Source: Acinetobacter sp. ANC 4805
Lineage (GTDB): Bacteria > Pseudomonadota > Gammaproteobacteria > Pseudomonadales > Moraxellaceae
Assembly: GCF_022549495.1 (NCBI RefSeq)
Contig: NZ_JAKZGD010000003.1
Span: forward strand, 1-64,000
DNA: 64,000 nucleotides
Direction: 5' to 3'
Part shown: positions 48,343 to 59,065 of the stretch, in pieces
Layout of the letters: each line of letters opens with the position of its first letter
Numbering within the stretch: position 1 is the first letter of the stretch
The notes under the pieces: generated by a model
Seen by the model: the letters and a program-made list of their open reading frames with translations, nothing else
What the model was told of the DNA's origin: nothing
The model's database searches: none
Made by a program: the position numbers and the translations under genes

Positions 48343-49683
48343 ATGTCAGGTTATGAAATTAATTTTGATGGTTTAGTTGGGCCTACGCACCATTATGCAG
48401 GTTTATCGTTTGGTAATGTTGCATCCACTAAAAACCGTAATAATGCTTCAAATCCTAAATTAGCTGCAAAACAAGGCTTAATGAAAATGAAAGCTCTTGC
48501 GGATTTGGGACTCAAGCAAGGTGTGTTTGCACCACAAGAGCGTCCGCATGTGCCAACACTACGCCGCTTAGGTTTTACAGGTAGTGATATTGATGTCATT
48601 ACTCAGGCGATGCGTACTGCACCAGCACTATTGTCATCGTTAAGTTCAGCATCTTCAATGTGGACAGCAAACTCGTGTACGGTTTCACCATCGGCAGATA
48701 GCACGGATGGGCGTATGCATTTTACTGCGGCAAACTTAAATAATAAGTTCCATCGCTCAATTGAGCATCATACGACTACACGCATTCTTCAAGCGATGTT
48801 CAATAATGATGTCTATTTCGCGCATCATGAAGCATTGCCAGAAGCTGCTTTATTTGGTGATGAAGGTGCCGCCAATCACAATCGTCTTGGTGGTGCATAC
48901 GATCAAGCAGGCGTACAAGTTTTTGTTTATGGTCAGCAGCAACTTGGTGGCACTGTTGCACCGCAAAAGTTTCCTGCTCGCCAAACTCGTGAGGCAAGTG
49001 AAGCAATTGCGCGTTTACATCGTCTTGATGCGCAGCGTACCGTGTTCATTCAACAAAATCCTGATGTGATTGATCAAGGTGTCTTTCATAACGATGTGAT
49101 TGCGGTCAGTAATCAACAGGTATTATTCCATCATCAACATGCTTTTTTAAATCAAGCTGATTCACTCAATGAAATCCGTAAAAAAATGGCGGGCATTGAA
49201 CAAGAGTTTGTTTCGATTGAAGTGCCTGAAAGCCGAGTAAAGGTTGAAGATGCAGTTTCAACCTATTTATTCAACAGTCAAATTTTGACACGTGCTGATG
49301 GTGGTATGAGCATTGTTGTACCAGAAGAATCTCGTCAGAACAAAGCGGTGTGGAGCTACTTAAATGACATGATTCAAATGGGAACGCCAATTGATGACAT
49401 TAAGGTCTTTGATCTACGTGAAAGTATGCGTAATGGTGGTGGACCTGCATGTTTACGATTACGTGTTGCCGTGAATGATGCTGAGCTTAATGCAGTCAAT
49501 CCAAACTTATTTATGAACGATGCATTGTTTAAAACGCTGAATCAGTGGGTTGATCAACACTATCGGGATGAATTAACACAGGATGACTTAGCTGATCCTC
49601 GATTATTGATCGAGAGTCGTACTGCATTAGACGAACTCACCAAAATTTTAGATTTAGGCTCGGTTTATCACTTCCAAAGATAA
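48343..49683 (+). CDS. astB: N-succinylarginine dihydrolase AstB
   Basis: Hydrolyses N2-succinylarginine to succinylornithine, CO2 and two ammonia. The 446-aa enzyme starts at 48343 because the family begins [20 protein letters not shown] and GGAG lies before it; an upstream ATG at 48331 is in frame. Guanidine-modifying motifs seen: [21 protein letters not shown] and [16 protein letters not shown]. Confidence 0.96.
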   Translation: MSGYEINFDGLVGPTHHYAGLSFGNVASTKNRNNASNPKLAAKQGLMKMKALADLGLKQGVFAPQERPHVPTLRRLGFTGSDIDVITQAMRTAPALLSSLSSASSMWTANSCTVSPSADSTDGRMHFTAANLNNKFHRSIEHHTTTRILQAMFNNDVYFAHHEALPEAALFGDEGAANHNRLGGAYDQAGVQVFVYGQQQLGGTVAPQKFPARQTREASEAIARLHRLDAQRTVFIQQNPDVIDQGVFHNDVIAVSNQQVLFHHQHAFLNQADSLNEIRKKMAGIEQEFVSIEVPESRVKVEDAVSTYLFNSQILTRADGGMSIVVPEESRQNKAVWSYLNDMIQMGTPIDDIKVFDLRESMRNGGGPACLRLRVAVNDAELNAVNPNLFMNDALFKTLNQWVDQHYRDELTQDDLADPRLLIESRTALDELTKILDLGSVYHFQR

Positions 49684-49715
49684 ATAGAAACAATGGCTTT
49701 TAAGGATGAAGGTAC

Positions 49716-50690
49716 ATGGTTGATCTACTTGCGTTGACTTTAGCACAACAGTCACCTGAGCAAACTCAAGGTGAAACGGTAGGCTTTACATGGCAGTGGC
49801 TAGGTGAAGGGTTACTGCAATGTACGCCAAAAACAACCTATAGAAAAACCATCGTGCTTTCTGCGGGTATTCATGGCAATGAAACTGCACCGATTGAACT
49901 ATTGGCACAGATTATTAATGATTTATTTGTTGAACGCGTAGCGCTCAAGGTACGGGTGCTATTCGTCTTTGGTAACCCTGAAGCGATTCGTAAAGGTGTA
50001 CGTTATCTTGAAAATGATGTGAATAGGATGTTCTGTGGTGCTTATCAGCATTTACGCCAAGATGCTGAAACTGAACGTGCAGCTCAATTGGAACAGCGAA
50101 CAGCCCAATTTTTTGAGCAAAGTGGTGCTGAAGCACAGCGTTATCATTACGATTTACATACAGCCATTCGTGCCTCATTACTTCCTGTATTTGCACTATT
50201 TCCCTATCAAACACAGCCCTATGATGACTTTCTGATTCAAAGTTTGAATGCTGCGGATCTTGATGCTTTGGTGTATCACAATGCGGTTGGTAAAACTTTT
50301 ACCCATTTTACTGCTGAACGATGTCAAGCGGCGAGTAGTACCTTGGAATTAGGCAAAGCAAAGCCGTTTGGTCAAAATGATTTAGCTGAATTTGCGAGTA
50401 CAGATCAGGTTTTACGTGCGGTACTTTCAGAACAGGCTTTGCCATGTAGACAGAAGCCAACTATTCGCCAATTTAAGGTGGTGGACTCAGTTCTAAAGCA
50501 GAGTGACGATTTCCAATTGCAATTAAGTGCTGATGCACCTAATTTTTCAACCTTTCAGAAAGGTGAGGTGATTGCAACTCAGCAAGCAGGCAATTATATC
50601 GTGGATAATCAGCAAGTCTGGATTTTATTTCCAAATCCAAATGTGAAGATTGGCTTGAGAGCTGGACTGGTTTTAAAGGAAATTGGGTAG
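49716..50690 (+). CDS. astE: Succinylglutamate desuccinylase AstE
   Basis: Last AST enzyme: cleaves succinylglutamate into succinate and glutamate. The 324-aa M14-type zinc hydrolase shows the metal-ligand motif [11 protein letters not shown] and DLHTAIR, with RFxxG-like [30 protein letters not shown] precedes the ATG. It ends the astCADBE set; a permease gene follows after 178 bp. Confidence 0.95.
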   Translation: MVDLLALTLAQQSPEQTQGETVGFTWQWLGEGLLQCTPKTTYRKTIVLSAGIHGNETAPIELLAQIINDLFVERVALKVRVLFVFGNPEAIRKGVRYLENDVNRMFCGAYQHLRQDAETERAAQLEQRTAQFFEQSGAEAQRYHYDLHTAIRASLLPVFALFPYQTQPYDDFLIQSLNAADLDALVYHNAVGKTFTHFTAERCQAASSTLELGKAKPFGQNDLAEFASTDQVLRAVLSEQALPCRQKPTIRQFKVVDSVLKQSDDFQLQLSADAPNFSTFQKGEVIATQQAGNYIVDNQQVWILFPNPNVKIGLRAGLVLKEIG

Positions 50691-50868
50691 CATACACATA
50701 CATCGACTTTTAAAAAATGGATGTGACACGGAATAGACCTAAATGGAGTTTGAATATGGATGTTCAGTAAAAATAAACATGGGAAAGAAATATCTATTGG
50801 ATATTCATTTTTATGAAAGTGGAAAGCAAGGACAGGTTGTCATAAAAAGATAGTTGGAGTGATCGTGT

Positions 50869-52263
50869 ATGAGTAACAATATAGAAGTGGGTAAGCCCCT
50901 AAAACGTGCCATGACGAAACGTCATTTGGTGATGATTTCATTGGGTGGTGCAATTGGAACGGGCTTATTTTTAGGCTCAGGTGATGTGATTTCACAGGCA
51001 GGTCCCGTTGGTGCGATTCTCTCTTACCTGCTCGGTGGTATCATTGCATACATGGTCATGCTGTGTTTAGGTGAGTTGGCAGTACAGATGCCAGTTTCGG
51101 GTTCATTTGGTGAATATGCCAGAACCTATATTGGGCCAGGCACGGGCTATATGATCACATGGTTGTATTGGTTGACGTGGACTGCAACGTTAGGGACAGA
51201 ATTTACTGCCGCAGCATTACTCATGCAAGAGTGGTTTCCTGCTATTTCCATGTGGACATGGACCTTATTATTTGCGGCACTGGTCTTTACGCTGAATGTG
51301 AGTTCCACTCGGTTATTTGCTGAGTCTGAATTTTGGCTGTCTTTGGTTAAAGTTCTCACTATTATCTGTTTTATTGCATTGGGCTTAGCCGCTATTTTTG
51401 GCTTGATCTCCTATCATGGTCATGAGTCAGCACCGTTATTTAGTAAATTGACCGAGCATGGCTGGTTCCCAAATGGTATTTACCCAATTTTTGCCACAAT
51501 GCTCATTGTTAATTTTGCATTCTCTGGTACAGAACTGATTGGGGTTGCCGCAGGGGAAGCAGAAGACCCTGCTAAAACTGTACCGAAAGCAATTAATGCT
51601 GCGATTTGGCGTTTATTGATTTTCTTTGTTGGTACGATTGTGGTGATTTGTGCATTACTGCCTTATGAAATGGCAGGACTCAATGCAGAAGGCGTAAGTA
51701 ATAGTCCATTTGTGACGGTATTTAATTACATCGGTATTCCATATGCAGAAGATATTATTCGTTTTGTGATTATTACTGCACTTTTATCGGCTGCAAACTC
51801 AGGCTTATTTGCTGCTTCTCGAATGATGTGGTCATTGTCAGCACAGAATCAACTTCCTAAAGTGTTTGCTAAATTGACACGTTCAGGTACGCCAATTATT
51901 GCGATTATTGTCACGATGTTTGGTGCAATTCCTGGTTTATTATCTGAACAATTTGCGCCTGAAACTATTTTCAAAAATTTACTGGGTGTTGCCGCTTTTA
52001 CCATGGTTGTGGTTTGGATCTCAATTTGTGTGAGCCAATTTAACTTCCGTAGACAATGGATCAAGTCTGGTAAAACTGTCAAAGACCTTAAATTTGCTGC
52101 TCCGTTGTTTCCGTTGACACCAATTTTAGGCGGTGCCTTCTGTGTCATTACCTGTATTAGTATGGTGGCAGATCCTTCAATGCAAGTTGGTTTTGTCTGC
52201 TGTGTTTTATTTATGATTGCCTGCTATGCAAGCTACTATATGTTTTATAAAGATAAGTCTTAA
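50869..52263 (+). CDS. APC-family amino acid permease
   Basis: Twelve-helix permease of 464 aa in the AAT group, with MISLGGAIGTGLFLGSGDV in helix 1 and the conserved ESEFWLSLVKVLTIICF segment. Relatives transport arginine/lysine/histidine, proline, GABA or aromatic amino acids. Position after astCADBE makes arginine or another basic amino acid the obvious guess, but sequence does not show it. A hairpin terminator follows. Confidence 0.85.
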   Translation: MSNNIEVGKPLKRAMTKRHLVMISLGGAIGTGLFLGSGDVISQAGPVGAILSYLLGGIIAYMVMLCLGELAVQMPVSGSFGEYARTYIGPGTGYMITWLYWLTWTATLGTEFTAAALLMQEWFPAISMWTWTLLFAALVFTLNVSSTRLFAESEFWLSLVKVLTIICFIALGLAAIFGLISYHGHESAPLFSKLTEHGWFPNGIYPIFATMLIVNFAFSGTELIGVAAGEAEDPAKTVPKAINAAIWRLLIFFVGTIVVICALLPYEMAGLNAEGVSNSPFVTVFNYIGIPYAEDIIRFVIITALLSAANSGLFAASRMMWSLSAQNQLPKVFAKLTRSGTPIIAIIVTMFGAIPGLLSEQFAPETIFKNLLGVAAFTMVVVWISICVSQFNFRRQWIKSGKTVKDLKFAAPLFPLTPILGGAFCVITCISMVADPSMQVGFVCCVLFMIACYASYYMFYKDKS

Positions 52264-52301
52264 AGTCGACGCTTAACTTAAAATGATACGGCGATAAAAA
52301 G

Positions 52302-52343
52302 ACGAATCGATGCTCATATTTTTGAGACTCGATTCGTTTTTTT
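52302..52343 (+). terminator. Permease terminator
   Basis: ACGAATCGA (52302-52310) pairs with TCGATTCGT (52329-52337) and a T-run follows; the 18-base loop can form further pairs (CTCA/TGAG). Confidence 0.82.
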
Positions 52344-52381
52344 GTATTACATCCCAAAGTATTGACGCGTGCTTATATAAA

Positions 52382-52966
52382 TTATTGAGTCGTGAGTATT
52401 TTTGATAGAGCAGATTCAAAATGTTGAGCAACAGTTTCGAGTGGTACAAGGCTTCTCTTTGCTCGACAAAGTAGAACAGCTCCTTCTACGGCAGAAACGA
52501 TTGTTAGCGCAAGGTTTTTGGCTTCTTCGTGGCAAACATGATGTTCTGTTAGCGAATGAAACAAACTGTTTTCCCACATATCAAAAATGTTTGCGGCATG
52601 TTCAATATGTTGTTCGCTTCCTTCTTCGTTTCCAGCCTCGACTAAAACAGCCATGATGGGACAGCCTGCACGAAAAGATGAGTTAACGAGGATGTCTTTC
52701 CATTGTTGAATAAATTGCTGTAGACCTTTTTGTGGCCCATCTATTAAGGCTTGGTCGAGCTTCTCAAGTACAAGATTGCCAGTTAAGTTCAGAGCTTCAT
52801 TGATGATTTCTTGTTTGCCATTAGGGAAATAATGATAGGTAGAGCCTAATGGTGCTTTGGCATGTTTGGCAACTTCACGAACACTTGCTGCTTTCAAACC
52901 ATACATTCGCATTAAATCAATTGCTGCAAATACTAATCTTTTTTTAGGGTCTGTTTCTGAACGCAT
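52382..52966 (-). CDS. TetR-family transcriptional regulator
   Basis: 194-aa repressor with an N-terminal HTH (VREVAKHAKAPLGSTYHYFPNGKQEI over about residues 24-49) and a C-terminal ligand domain resembling the LmrA/YxaF type. It diverges from a hydrolase gene, and two TATAAC-N4-GTTATA palindromes lie between them, so it most likely represses itself and the hydrolase. The effector is unknown. Confidence 0.9.
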   Translation of the reverse strand: MRSETDPKKRLVFAAIDLMRMYGLKAASVREVAKHAKAPLGSTYHYFPNGKQEIINEALNLTGNLVLEKLDQALIDGPQKGLQQFIQQWKDILVNSSFRAGCPIMAVLVEAGNEEGSEQHIEHAANIFDMWENSLFHSLTEHHVCHEEAKNLALTIVSAVEGAVLLCRAKRSLVPLETVAQHFESALSKILTTQ

Positions 52967-52984
52967 AAGTCAACTGAGCTTGTT

Positions 52985-53000
52985 ATAACACTCGTTATAG
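52985..53000. promoter_or_regulatory. TetR operator 1
   Basis: TATAAC-ACTC-GTTATA, a perfect 6-4-6 palindrome 19 bp upstream of the tetR start. An identical-type site lies 34 bp away. Confidence 0.8.
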
Positions 53001-53018
53001 TTTAGCATATTTTTCATT

Positions 53019-53034
53019 ATAACAACTGTTATAA
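53019..53034. promoter_or_regulatory. TetR operator 2
   Basis: TATAAC-AACT-GTTATA, the second copy, 15 bp upstream of the hydrolase start. Centre-to-centre distance to operator 1 is 34 bp. Confidence 0.8.
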
Positions 53035-53048
53035 CTAGTCAGATAAAT

Positions 53049-53921
53049 ATGGTTATCGATATGAATACTCAGGCACTCGCAATCGTAGAAAACAACTTTT
53101 TCATAACAGCAGATGATGGATATATGCTTTCGGCAAGGTGTTATAGCGCACCAAAACCTGTGGCTAATATTATTGTTGCTGGGGCAACAGGTGTTCCTCA
53201 AGAGTTTTATCGACGTTTTGCTCAGTATACAGCTCAAAAAGGATATACAACGATCACATTTGATTATCGAGGAATTGGTCGTTCTAAAATAGGTAGTTTA
53301 AAAGGCTTTAATGCTAGTTTTTTAGATTGGGCAAAGCTTGACCTTAAAGCTGTTGTTGAATCTACATCTCATCCAGAGATTCCACTTTATATGGTTGGAC
53401 ACTCGTTTGGCGGTCATGCTTTTGGTCTCATTCCAAATCATTATAAAATTCAAAAGTTTTATACTTTTGCCACGGGAGCTGGTTGGTCTGGGTGGATGCC
53501 GAAAACAGAAGCCTTACGTGTACAAGTCATGTGGAATATGGTGCTTCCGACGTTAACAAAACTAAAAGGTTATACCCCGATGTCCATGTTGGGGATGGGA
53601 GAAGACTTGCCATATGGTGTTTATGCACAATGGAAGCATTGGTGTAAGAATCAGCACTATTTCTTTGATGATCCAACTGTTCCAGAAATCACAAAAAGTT
53701 TTACTCAAATACGCACACCAATTGTTGCAGCGAATGCAACGGATGATCTGTGGGCTACACCCAAATCACGAGATGCATTTATGCAAGGTTATAAAAATGC
53801 TCCCGTCATTTGCAAAGATATTTCATTAACATCATCTATGCCTAAAATAGGGCATATGGGGTATTTCCGTGCTCATGCAGTTCCTCTATGGGATGATGTT
53901 CTCGACTGGTTTAATCTTTAG
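53049..53921 (+). CDS. Alpha/beta hydrolase
   Basis: 290-aa alpha/beta-hydrolase with nucleophile elbow GHSFGG (Ser in VGHSFGGHAFG) and a preceding FDYRGIGRSK strand; the catalytic His lies in KIGHMGYF. Substrate is unknown. The start at 53049 lacks a clear ribosome-binding site; the next ATG is 53061. Controlled with the divergent tetR by the two operators between them. Confidence 0.85.
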   Translation: MVIDMNTQALAIVENNFFITADDGYMLSARCYSAPKPVANIIVAGATGVPQEFYRRFAQYTAQKGYTTITFDYRGIGRSKIGSLKGFNASFLDWAKLDLKAVVESTSHPEIPLYMVGHSFGGHAFGLIPNHYKIQKFYTFATGAGWSGWMPKTEALRVQVMWNMVLPTLTKLKGYTPMSMLGMGEDLPYGVYAQWKHWCKNQHYFFDDPTVPEITKSFTQIRTPIVAANATDDLWATPKSRDAFMQGYKNAPVICKDISLTSSMPKIGHMGYFRAHAVPLWDDVLDWFNL

Positions 53922-53978
53922 AAATTAATCAAAATGTATTTGCTGTTAAAAAGAGTTTATTCATTGAATGATATGTAA

Positions 53979-54008
53979 AAAGAGTAAGTGCAAAAACACT
54001 TACTCTTT
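53979..54008. terminator. Bidirectional terminator between hydrolase and aldehyde dehydrogenase
   Basis: AAAGAGTAAGTG (53979-53990) pairs perfectly with CACTTACTCTTT (53997-54008). It lies between convergent genes. Confidence 0.75.
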
Positions 54009-54068
54009 AGATTTACACGGAATGAGCTGTTCTACATACTGATATGAAAGAACAACAGCGAGTGAGGT

Positions 54069-55580
54069 TTAGAAGAATCCAGCAGGTTTAGTTGAATAAC
54101 TTACCAATAAATTCTTAGTTTGTTGATAATGGTCTAACATCATTTTGTGGTTTTCACGTCCAATCCCTGATTTTTTATAACCACCAAATGCAGCATGGGC
54201 AGGGTAGATGTGATAACAGTTTGTCCAAATACGACCAGCTTCAACTGCTCGACCAGCACGATATGATGTATGTGCAGAACGAGACCAAACCCCAGCACCT
54301 AAACCGTAGATGGTATCGTTTGCGATTTTAACTGCTTCATCAAAGTCTTTGAACGTGGTGACAGATAGAACTGGGCCAAAAATTTCTTCTTGGAAGATCT
54401 GCATGGCATTGTGTCCTTTGAAGACTGTTGGTTCGATGTAGAAACCATCACCGACTTCTTGTCTTGCACCACCACCAGTAAGAAGTTCAGCACCTTCTTC
54501 TCGACCTGTATTGATACAACGTAGGATTTTCTCTTGCTGTTCTTGTGAGGCTTGCGCACCAACCATTGTTTCAGTATCAAGTGGATGTCCAACTTTGATA
54601 CGTTTCACACGCTCAATGGCTTTTTCTAAGAACTTATCCGCAATGCTTTCTTGAACCAATGCACGAGATGGACAGGTACAAACTTCGCCTTGGTTGAGTG
54701 CGAACATTGCAAAGCCTTCGAGCGCTTTGTCGAGGAAATCATCCTCTTTATCCATCACATCTTCAAAGAAGATATTTGGTGATTTTCCACCCAACTCTAA
54801 AGTCACTGGAATAATGTTTTCAGTGGCATATTGCATGATTAACTGCCCAACTTGGGTTGAACCTGTAAATGCAATTTTTGCGATACGTGGATTAGTTGCA
54901 AGTGGGCGACCAACTTCAGCACCATAACCATTGACAATGTTTAATACGCCAGCAGGTAGAATATCTTGGATTAACTCAAGAACCAGTAAAATACCGACAG
55001 GTGTTTGCTCTGCTGGTTTTAAGACAACACAGTTACCTGCGGCAAGTGCTGGAGCAAGCTTCCATGCTGCCATAAGGATTGGAAAGTTCCACGGAATAAT
55101 TTGACCAACAACGCCTAAAGGCTCGTGGAAATGGTAAGCAATCGTATCTTCATCGATTTCTGAAATGCCACCTTCTTGTGCGCGAATACAGCCTGCAAAA
55201 TAGCGGAAATGGTCAATTGCCAATGGAATATCAGCAGCGAGTGTTTCTCGAACAGGTTTACCATTATCCCAAGTTTCTGCAACTGCAAGATATTCTAGAT
55301 TCTGTTCTAGTCTATCTGCGATTTTAAGTAAAATATTTGAACGTACGGTTGGTGAACTTTTGTTCCACTCAGCTTTTGCTTTGTGTGCTGCATCTAAAGC
55401 GAGTTCGATATCTTCAGCTGACGAGCGCGGTATTTTTGTAAATACTTTGCCATCGACAGGAGAGACATTATCGAAGTATTCTCCTTTTATAGGTGCTACC
55501 CATTGACCGCCAATAAAGTTCTCATATTGAGCTTTGAATTGAACCTTTGAACCAGGTTGATTAGGATCGACATAACGCAT
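54069..55580 (-). CDS. NAD-dependent aldehyde dehydrogenase (acetaldehyde type, AcoD/ExaC-like)
   Basis: 503-aa aldehyde dehydrogenase with [14 protein letters not shown], general base in [16 protein letters not shown] and nucleophile Cys in [11 protein letters not shown]. The FFEDV and EVCTCPSR motifs mark the AldB/ExaC/AcoD group that oxidises acetaldehyde and other short aldehydes. It diverges from a GAF-type regulator, and together with the iron alcohol dehydrogenase at 59066 it could complete an alcohol-to-acid route. Confidence 0.92.
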   Translation of the reverse strand: MRYVDPNQPGSKVQFKAQYENFIGGQWVAPIKGEYFDNVSPVDGKVFTKIPRSSAEDIELALDAAHKAKAEWNKSSPTVRSNILLKIADRLEQNLEYLAVAETWDNGKPVRETLAADIPLAIDHFRYFAGCIRAQEGGISEIDEDTIAYHFHEPLGVVGQIIPWNFPILMAAWKLAPALAAGNCVVLKPAEQTPVGILLVLELIQDILPAGVLNIVNGYGAEVGRPLATNPRIAKIAFTGSTQVGQLIMQYATENIIPVTLELGGKSPNIFFEDVMDKEDDFLDKALEGFAMFALNQGEVCTCPSRALVQESIADKFLEKAIERVKRIKVGHPLDTETMVGAQASQEQQEKILRCINTGREEGAELLTGGGARQEVGDGFYIEPTVFKGHNAMQIFQEEIFGPVLSVTTFKDFDEAVKIANDTIYGLGAGVWSRSAHTSYRAGRAVEAGRIWTNCYHIYPAHAAFGGYKKSGIGRENHKMMLDHYQQTKNLLVSYSTKPAGFF

Positions 55581-55675
55581 ATATATATTCCTTTGCTTAT
55601 AATTGATCTGTTAAGCATCTACAGCTTTGGTATAAGGTACTTTTGTACGCTATTTAATTAGGATATAACTGGGAA

Positions 55676-55692
55676 GGTTGGAGAAAGGTTGG
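55676..55692 (+). promoter_or_regulatory. GGTTGG direct repeat before the GAF regulator
   Basis: GGTTGG at 55676 and 55687, exactly 11 bp apart (GGTTGG-N5-GGTTGG), in the divergent promoter region of the aldehyde dehydrogenase and its regulator. A matching GGTAGG-N5-GGTAGG lies upstream of the iron alcohol dehydrogenase. Confidence 0.5.
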
Positions 55693-55722
55693 AAACCGTG
55701 GTCATTAGTAAGGGATACACAA

Positions 55723-56904
55723 ATGTTTACAAAACGAGACCTGTTACAACAACGGACATCAATTGATCAATTAAAACGGCAAAATAGTTTGTCACCACAA
55801 AGTGCTGATATGTTAGGACAAAGTATTGCCAGTTCATGGCAACGTTCAGCATCTTCAGAAATTCCAAAGGAGCGCTTGGCAGCTCCTTTATTGGCACGTC
55901 ATCAGAAAGTTAAAACAAATTTAGATTTGGCATTAGAGACCTGTTCAAATGATCTCAGTCATATTGCGGCACAATCATCTATGGTGATTGCGGTTGGCGA
56001 TGTGGGGAGTACAATTATTTGGACTGCTTCAAGTAAGCAGATGCAAAGCGCCGCTGAAAAAGTGCATTTTATTGCAGGTGGTCAGTGGGCAGAAGAAGAA
56101 GTGGGTACGAATGCTTTAGCACTGTCTTTAAAAACGCAACAATCTAGTTGTGTGTTTTCAAATGAACATTATATGGAGTCTGTACATGACTGGGTTTGTT
56201 ATGCTGCACCAGTGATTGACCCATATTCCAAACAAGTATTAGGTGTGGTTGATTTATCTACGACTTGGAAAAATCACAATACTTTGGGAGTCTTAGCTGC
56301 TGAACGTTGTGCATCAATTATTCAAACCGCACTCACTGAGCAGCAGCGTCAACGTTTATATATCCGTGCTTTTGCTTCACCGCAGGTCATGTTTAATAAT
56401 AAATCTTTAGTTCTAACACCACGCCAGATCGAAATATTGGCAATCTTGGCACTTTGTCCAAATGGTTTGAATCTGGAAAACTTGCATCAAGCTGTATATG
56501 GCGAACGTAAGGTCAGTGTTGGAACTTTGAAAGCTGAAATGTCGCAATTACGTGATATTTTAGGCGGAATGTTGGGTTCACGACCTTATCGTTTACTGGC
56601 AAATGTAGAAGCTGATTTCTTATATGTCGAGCAGGCACTCGATTCAGGTTACATTGCATCAGCACTACAATTGTATAAGGGTATTTTCCTATCAAAAACA
56701 GAAAGTCCTTTCCTGTGCGCATGGCGAGATTGTCTTGAATCACGTCTCAGCGATATGATTTTTAAAACCAAAGAAATTGATGTATTACTGAAACATGTTG
56801 CTCATTTTCCTGAAGCAATTGATGCCGTTGAACGCTTAATTGAATTGTTACCCTTAGACCATCCTGCACATCAGTCTTTAAATAAATTTAGAGATATATC
56901 ATAG
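55723..56904 (+). CDS. GAF-domain transcriptional regulator without AAA+ domain
   Basis: 393 aa from the ATG at 55723 (AAGGGA seven bases upstream; an upstream ATG lacks this). The N-terminal half resembles the AcoR sensor: SIASSWQRSASS, then a GAF-like domain with FIAGGQWAEEEVGTNALALSL and APVIDPYSKQVLGVVDLS. Instead of a sigma-54 AAA+ module, the C-terminal half has a winged-helix-like segment (LTPRQIEILAIL to LRDILGG) and a helical tail. Divergent from the aldehyde dehydrogenase, which it probably controls. Confidence 0.8.
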   Translation: MFTKRDLLQQRTSIDQLKRQNSLSPQSADMLGQSIASSWQRSASSEIPKERLAAPLLARHQKVKTNLDLALETCSNDLSHIAAQSSMVIAVGDVGSTIIWTASSKQMQSAAEKVHFIAGGQWAEEEVGTNALALSLKTQQSSCVFSNEHYMESVHDWVCYAAPVIDPYSKQVLGVVDLSTTWKNHNTLGVLAAERCASIIQTALTEQQRQRLYIRAFASPQVMFNNKSLVLTPRQIEILAILALCPNGLNLENLHQAVYGERKVSVGTLKAEMSQLRDILGGMLGSRPYRLLANVEADFLYVEQALDSGYIASALQLYKGIFLSKTESPFLCAWRDCLESRLSDMIFKTKEIDVLLKHVAHFPEAIDAVERLIELLPLDHPAHQSLNKFRDIS

Positions 56905-57117
56905 AGATAGATTTTTTAATTCCATATATTTTCATGATTGATATCATGGGGAAAGCTTGTAACCTGTTATGCAGCATGAAAATATCATGGACTCATTTTT
57001 ATGTTGATCATGTAATAACTGGCAAAATGTCAGTGCTTTTTATGCTTAATTTTTTATTTGAAATAACGATATAAAGCAGACGCTATCTTTTCATTTCTAT
57101 GCTGAATATTAAGAAAA

Positions 57118-57154
57118 AAATAGCGAGAATGATTGGCACGGTCTCGCTATTTTT
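57118..57154. terminator. Bidirectional terminator between regulator and amidohydrolase
   Basis: AAATAGCGAGA (57118-57128) pairs with TCTCGCTATTT (57142-57152) and T-runs flank both arms. Confidence 0.85.
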
Positions 57155-57174
57155 ACAGTGAATATGAACTACAC

Positions 57175-58551
57175 TTAGTTTTCTAATGTGTTTTTATAGA
57201 TTTTTCCATCTTTCATAATGATCTTGAAATTGGTTTCTGGATCAGCCACTAAATTGATATTATCCAATGGATTACCCTCTACCAAGATGAGATCTGCATA
57301 CGCACCTTCAGATATTTCACCAAGTTTTCCATCCTGATAAGGACTTCTTTTGCCACTTAAATAGAGCAGTTGAGCATTATCGTAGGTTGCCATTTTTAAC
57401 ACTTGGTATGGTGAGAACCATCTTGTCATTTTAGCCAGTTGTTTGCCTTGTTTTGCTGCTAAAGATGGGTCAAACAAGCAATCTGTACCCCAAGCCAATT
57501 TCACATGATATTTTTTTGCTAAATTATACGCATTATCTGTCCCTTGGGTCATTTCTAGCTGTTTTTTTCGATTGGCAGAGCCTTCAGGAAAAGGGATTGC
57601 TTCTTCATCATCTAGAAAAGGTTGTAGGCTCCACCAAATGCCTTTTTCTGCCATTAATTTTGCTGTCTTATCATCGAGTAATTGACCATGTTCGATAGAT
57701 TTTACCCCCGCATCAATTGCCGTTTTCACTGCATGGGGAGTGTAAGCATGCACTGTTACATAAGTTCCCCAATTAGCTGCTGCATCGACAGCGGCTTTAA
57801 ACTCTGCTTCAGTATATTGAGATACATCGAGTGGGTCATAGTTGGAAGCAACGCCTCCACCTGCCATGAGTTTGAGCTGGGTTGCACCTTGTCGTAGTTG
57901 CTCTCTAGAACGAATTAAGACTTGATCTGCACCATCTGCAATCGCTGCCATACCATTCCGTTCTTGATAAGACAGTTCTCCAATTTTGCGAGGAACATCA
58001 GTTGGGAAACCAAAATCACCATGACCACCCGTTTGGGAAATAAAAGCACCACTTGCGAAGACTCTTGGCCCATTGACTAAATTGTTATCTATCGCTTTTG
58101 CCAAAGAAAGCGCACCGCCGCCCAAATCACGAACAGTCGTGAAACCTCTTAATAATTGTTTCTCGGCTGATTTTGCTGCAAATAAATTGATAAATGCAAA
58201 ATCAGAGAGTAATGCTTGTTGTTGAGGAATACTGTCGAACATCAGGTGTGCATGGTTATCAATTAAGCCAGGGATTAAGTATTTACCTTTGGCATCTATG
58301 ATTTTGGTCAGTCCACTGCGATTTGTCATGATGGCATCAGCGCTAATTTTTTTGATTAAATTACCTTCGATGAGTACATTGCCCTTTATAATTTTATTAT
58401 CTTTACCATTAAATATATTAACGTTATTTAATAACACCACCGTTTTTGCGTCTTGTGCAAAAGTAGTACTGCTACTCATAAGGGCAAGAAACATGAGTGC
58501 AGCGATTTTTTTTAGGTCATTGAATTTATCAAAAATTACTATTCTATTCAT
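57175..58551 (-). CDS. Secreted metal-dependent amidohydrolase
   Basis: 458-aa amidohydrolase with a signal-peptide-like N-terminus (ALMFLALMSSSTTFAQ). Metal-site motifs in order: DNHAHLMF (HxH), LKLMAGGG (carboxylated Lys), VHAYT, IEHGQ and AWGTDCLF (Asp). The family includes periplasmic Xaa-Pro dipeptidases and related peptidases acting on N-acyl or cyclic substrates; the substrate is not predicted. It is unlinked to the alcohol genes by sequence and convergent with the regulator. Confidence 0.85.
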   Translation of the reverse strand: MNRIVIFDKFNDLKKIAALMFLALMSSSTTFAQDAKTVVLLNNVNIFNGKDNKIIKGNVLIEGNLIKKISADAIMTNRSGLTKIIDAKGKYLIPGLIDNHAHLMFDSIPQQQALLSDFAFINLFAAKSAEKQLLRGFTTVRDLGGGALSLAKAIDNNLVNGPRVFASGAFISQTGGHGDFGFPTDVPRKIGELSYQERNGMAAIADGADQVLIRSREQLRQGATQLKLMAGGGVASNYDPLDVSQYTEAEFKAAVDAAANWGTYVTVHAYTPHAVKTAIDAGVKSIEHGQLLDDKTAKLMAEKGIWWSLQPFLDDEEAIPFPEGSANRKKQLEMTQGTDNAYNLAKKYHVKLAWGTDCLFDPSLAAKQGKQLAKMTRWFSPYQVLKMATYDNAQLLYLSGKRSPYQDGKLGEISEGAYADLILVEGNPLDNINLVADPETNFKIIMKDGKIYKNTLEN

Positions 58552-58969
58552 TTGATTCTACTGTTTTTAATAATTAGTGATATCACCTTAGCATACTGCT
58601 TGTTGTGAATAAATAGTGTACAGATAATTGATGTTGTCGGAGTCAAAGCATTTATTATGAGGCTCTAAAAGTATGGCTAAGCGTTATTAGATGGCAATCA
58701 GTATGTACATTTGAGCGTCTGCGTTTAGAGCACAAGTATTTTTCTGAATGTGTATTTTTCAATAGCATCAAGACCTATTTCAAAACTAGACATTCTCATA
58801 TTCAGTCTAGCGAGAGAAACTAAAAGCAGTGAATTTTGGTTTATGTATGCAGCATTGTTGCGTATTGGATTAAACGTTTGAGAGCGATGAGATTGAGTCT
58901 ATAAGTCAACTAAATTTTGTGAATAAAAGCGATGTGAATATCTAATGGTTAAAATATTGGTGGGCTGGT
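58552..58969. other. Noncoding region between amidohydrolase and alcohol dehydrogenase
   Basis: About 420 bases with stop codons in every frame and no recognised motif. It must contain the amidohydrolase promoter; otherwise nothing is seen. Confidence 0.5.
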
Positions 58970-59004
58970 TAAAAAAAAGGGAATACCTTTTCAGGGATAT
59001 TCCC
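58970..59004 (-). terminator. Alcohol dehydrogenase terminator
   Basis: GGGAATA (58979-58985) pairs with TATTCCC (58998-59004), with a T-run on the minus strand. A second palindrome CCGAC-GTCGG lies just upstream at about 59018-59028. Confidence 0.85.
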
Positions 59005-59065
59005 AAAATCAAGTAAGCCGACGGTCGGAGAGATCCAGCTTACTTTTCGGGGAAAGCTTTAATAA

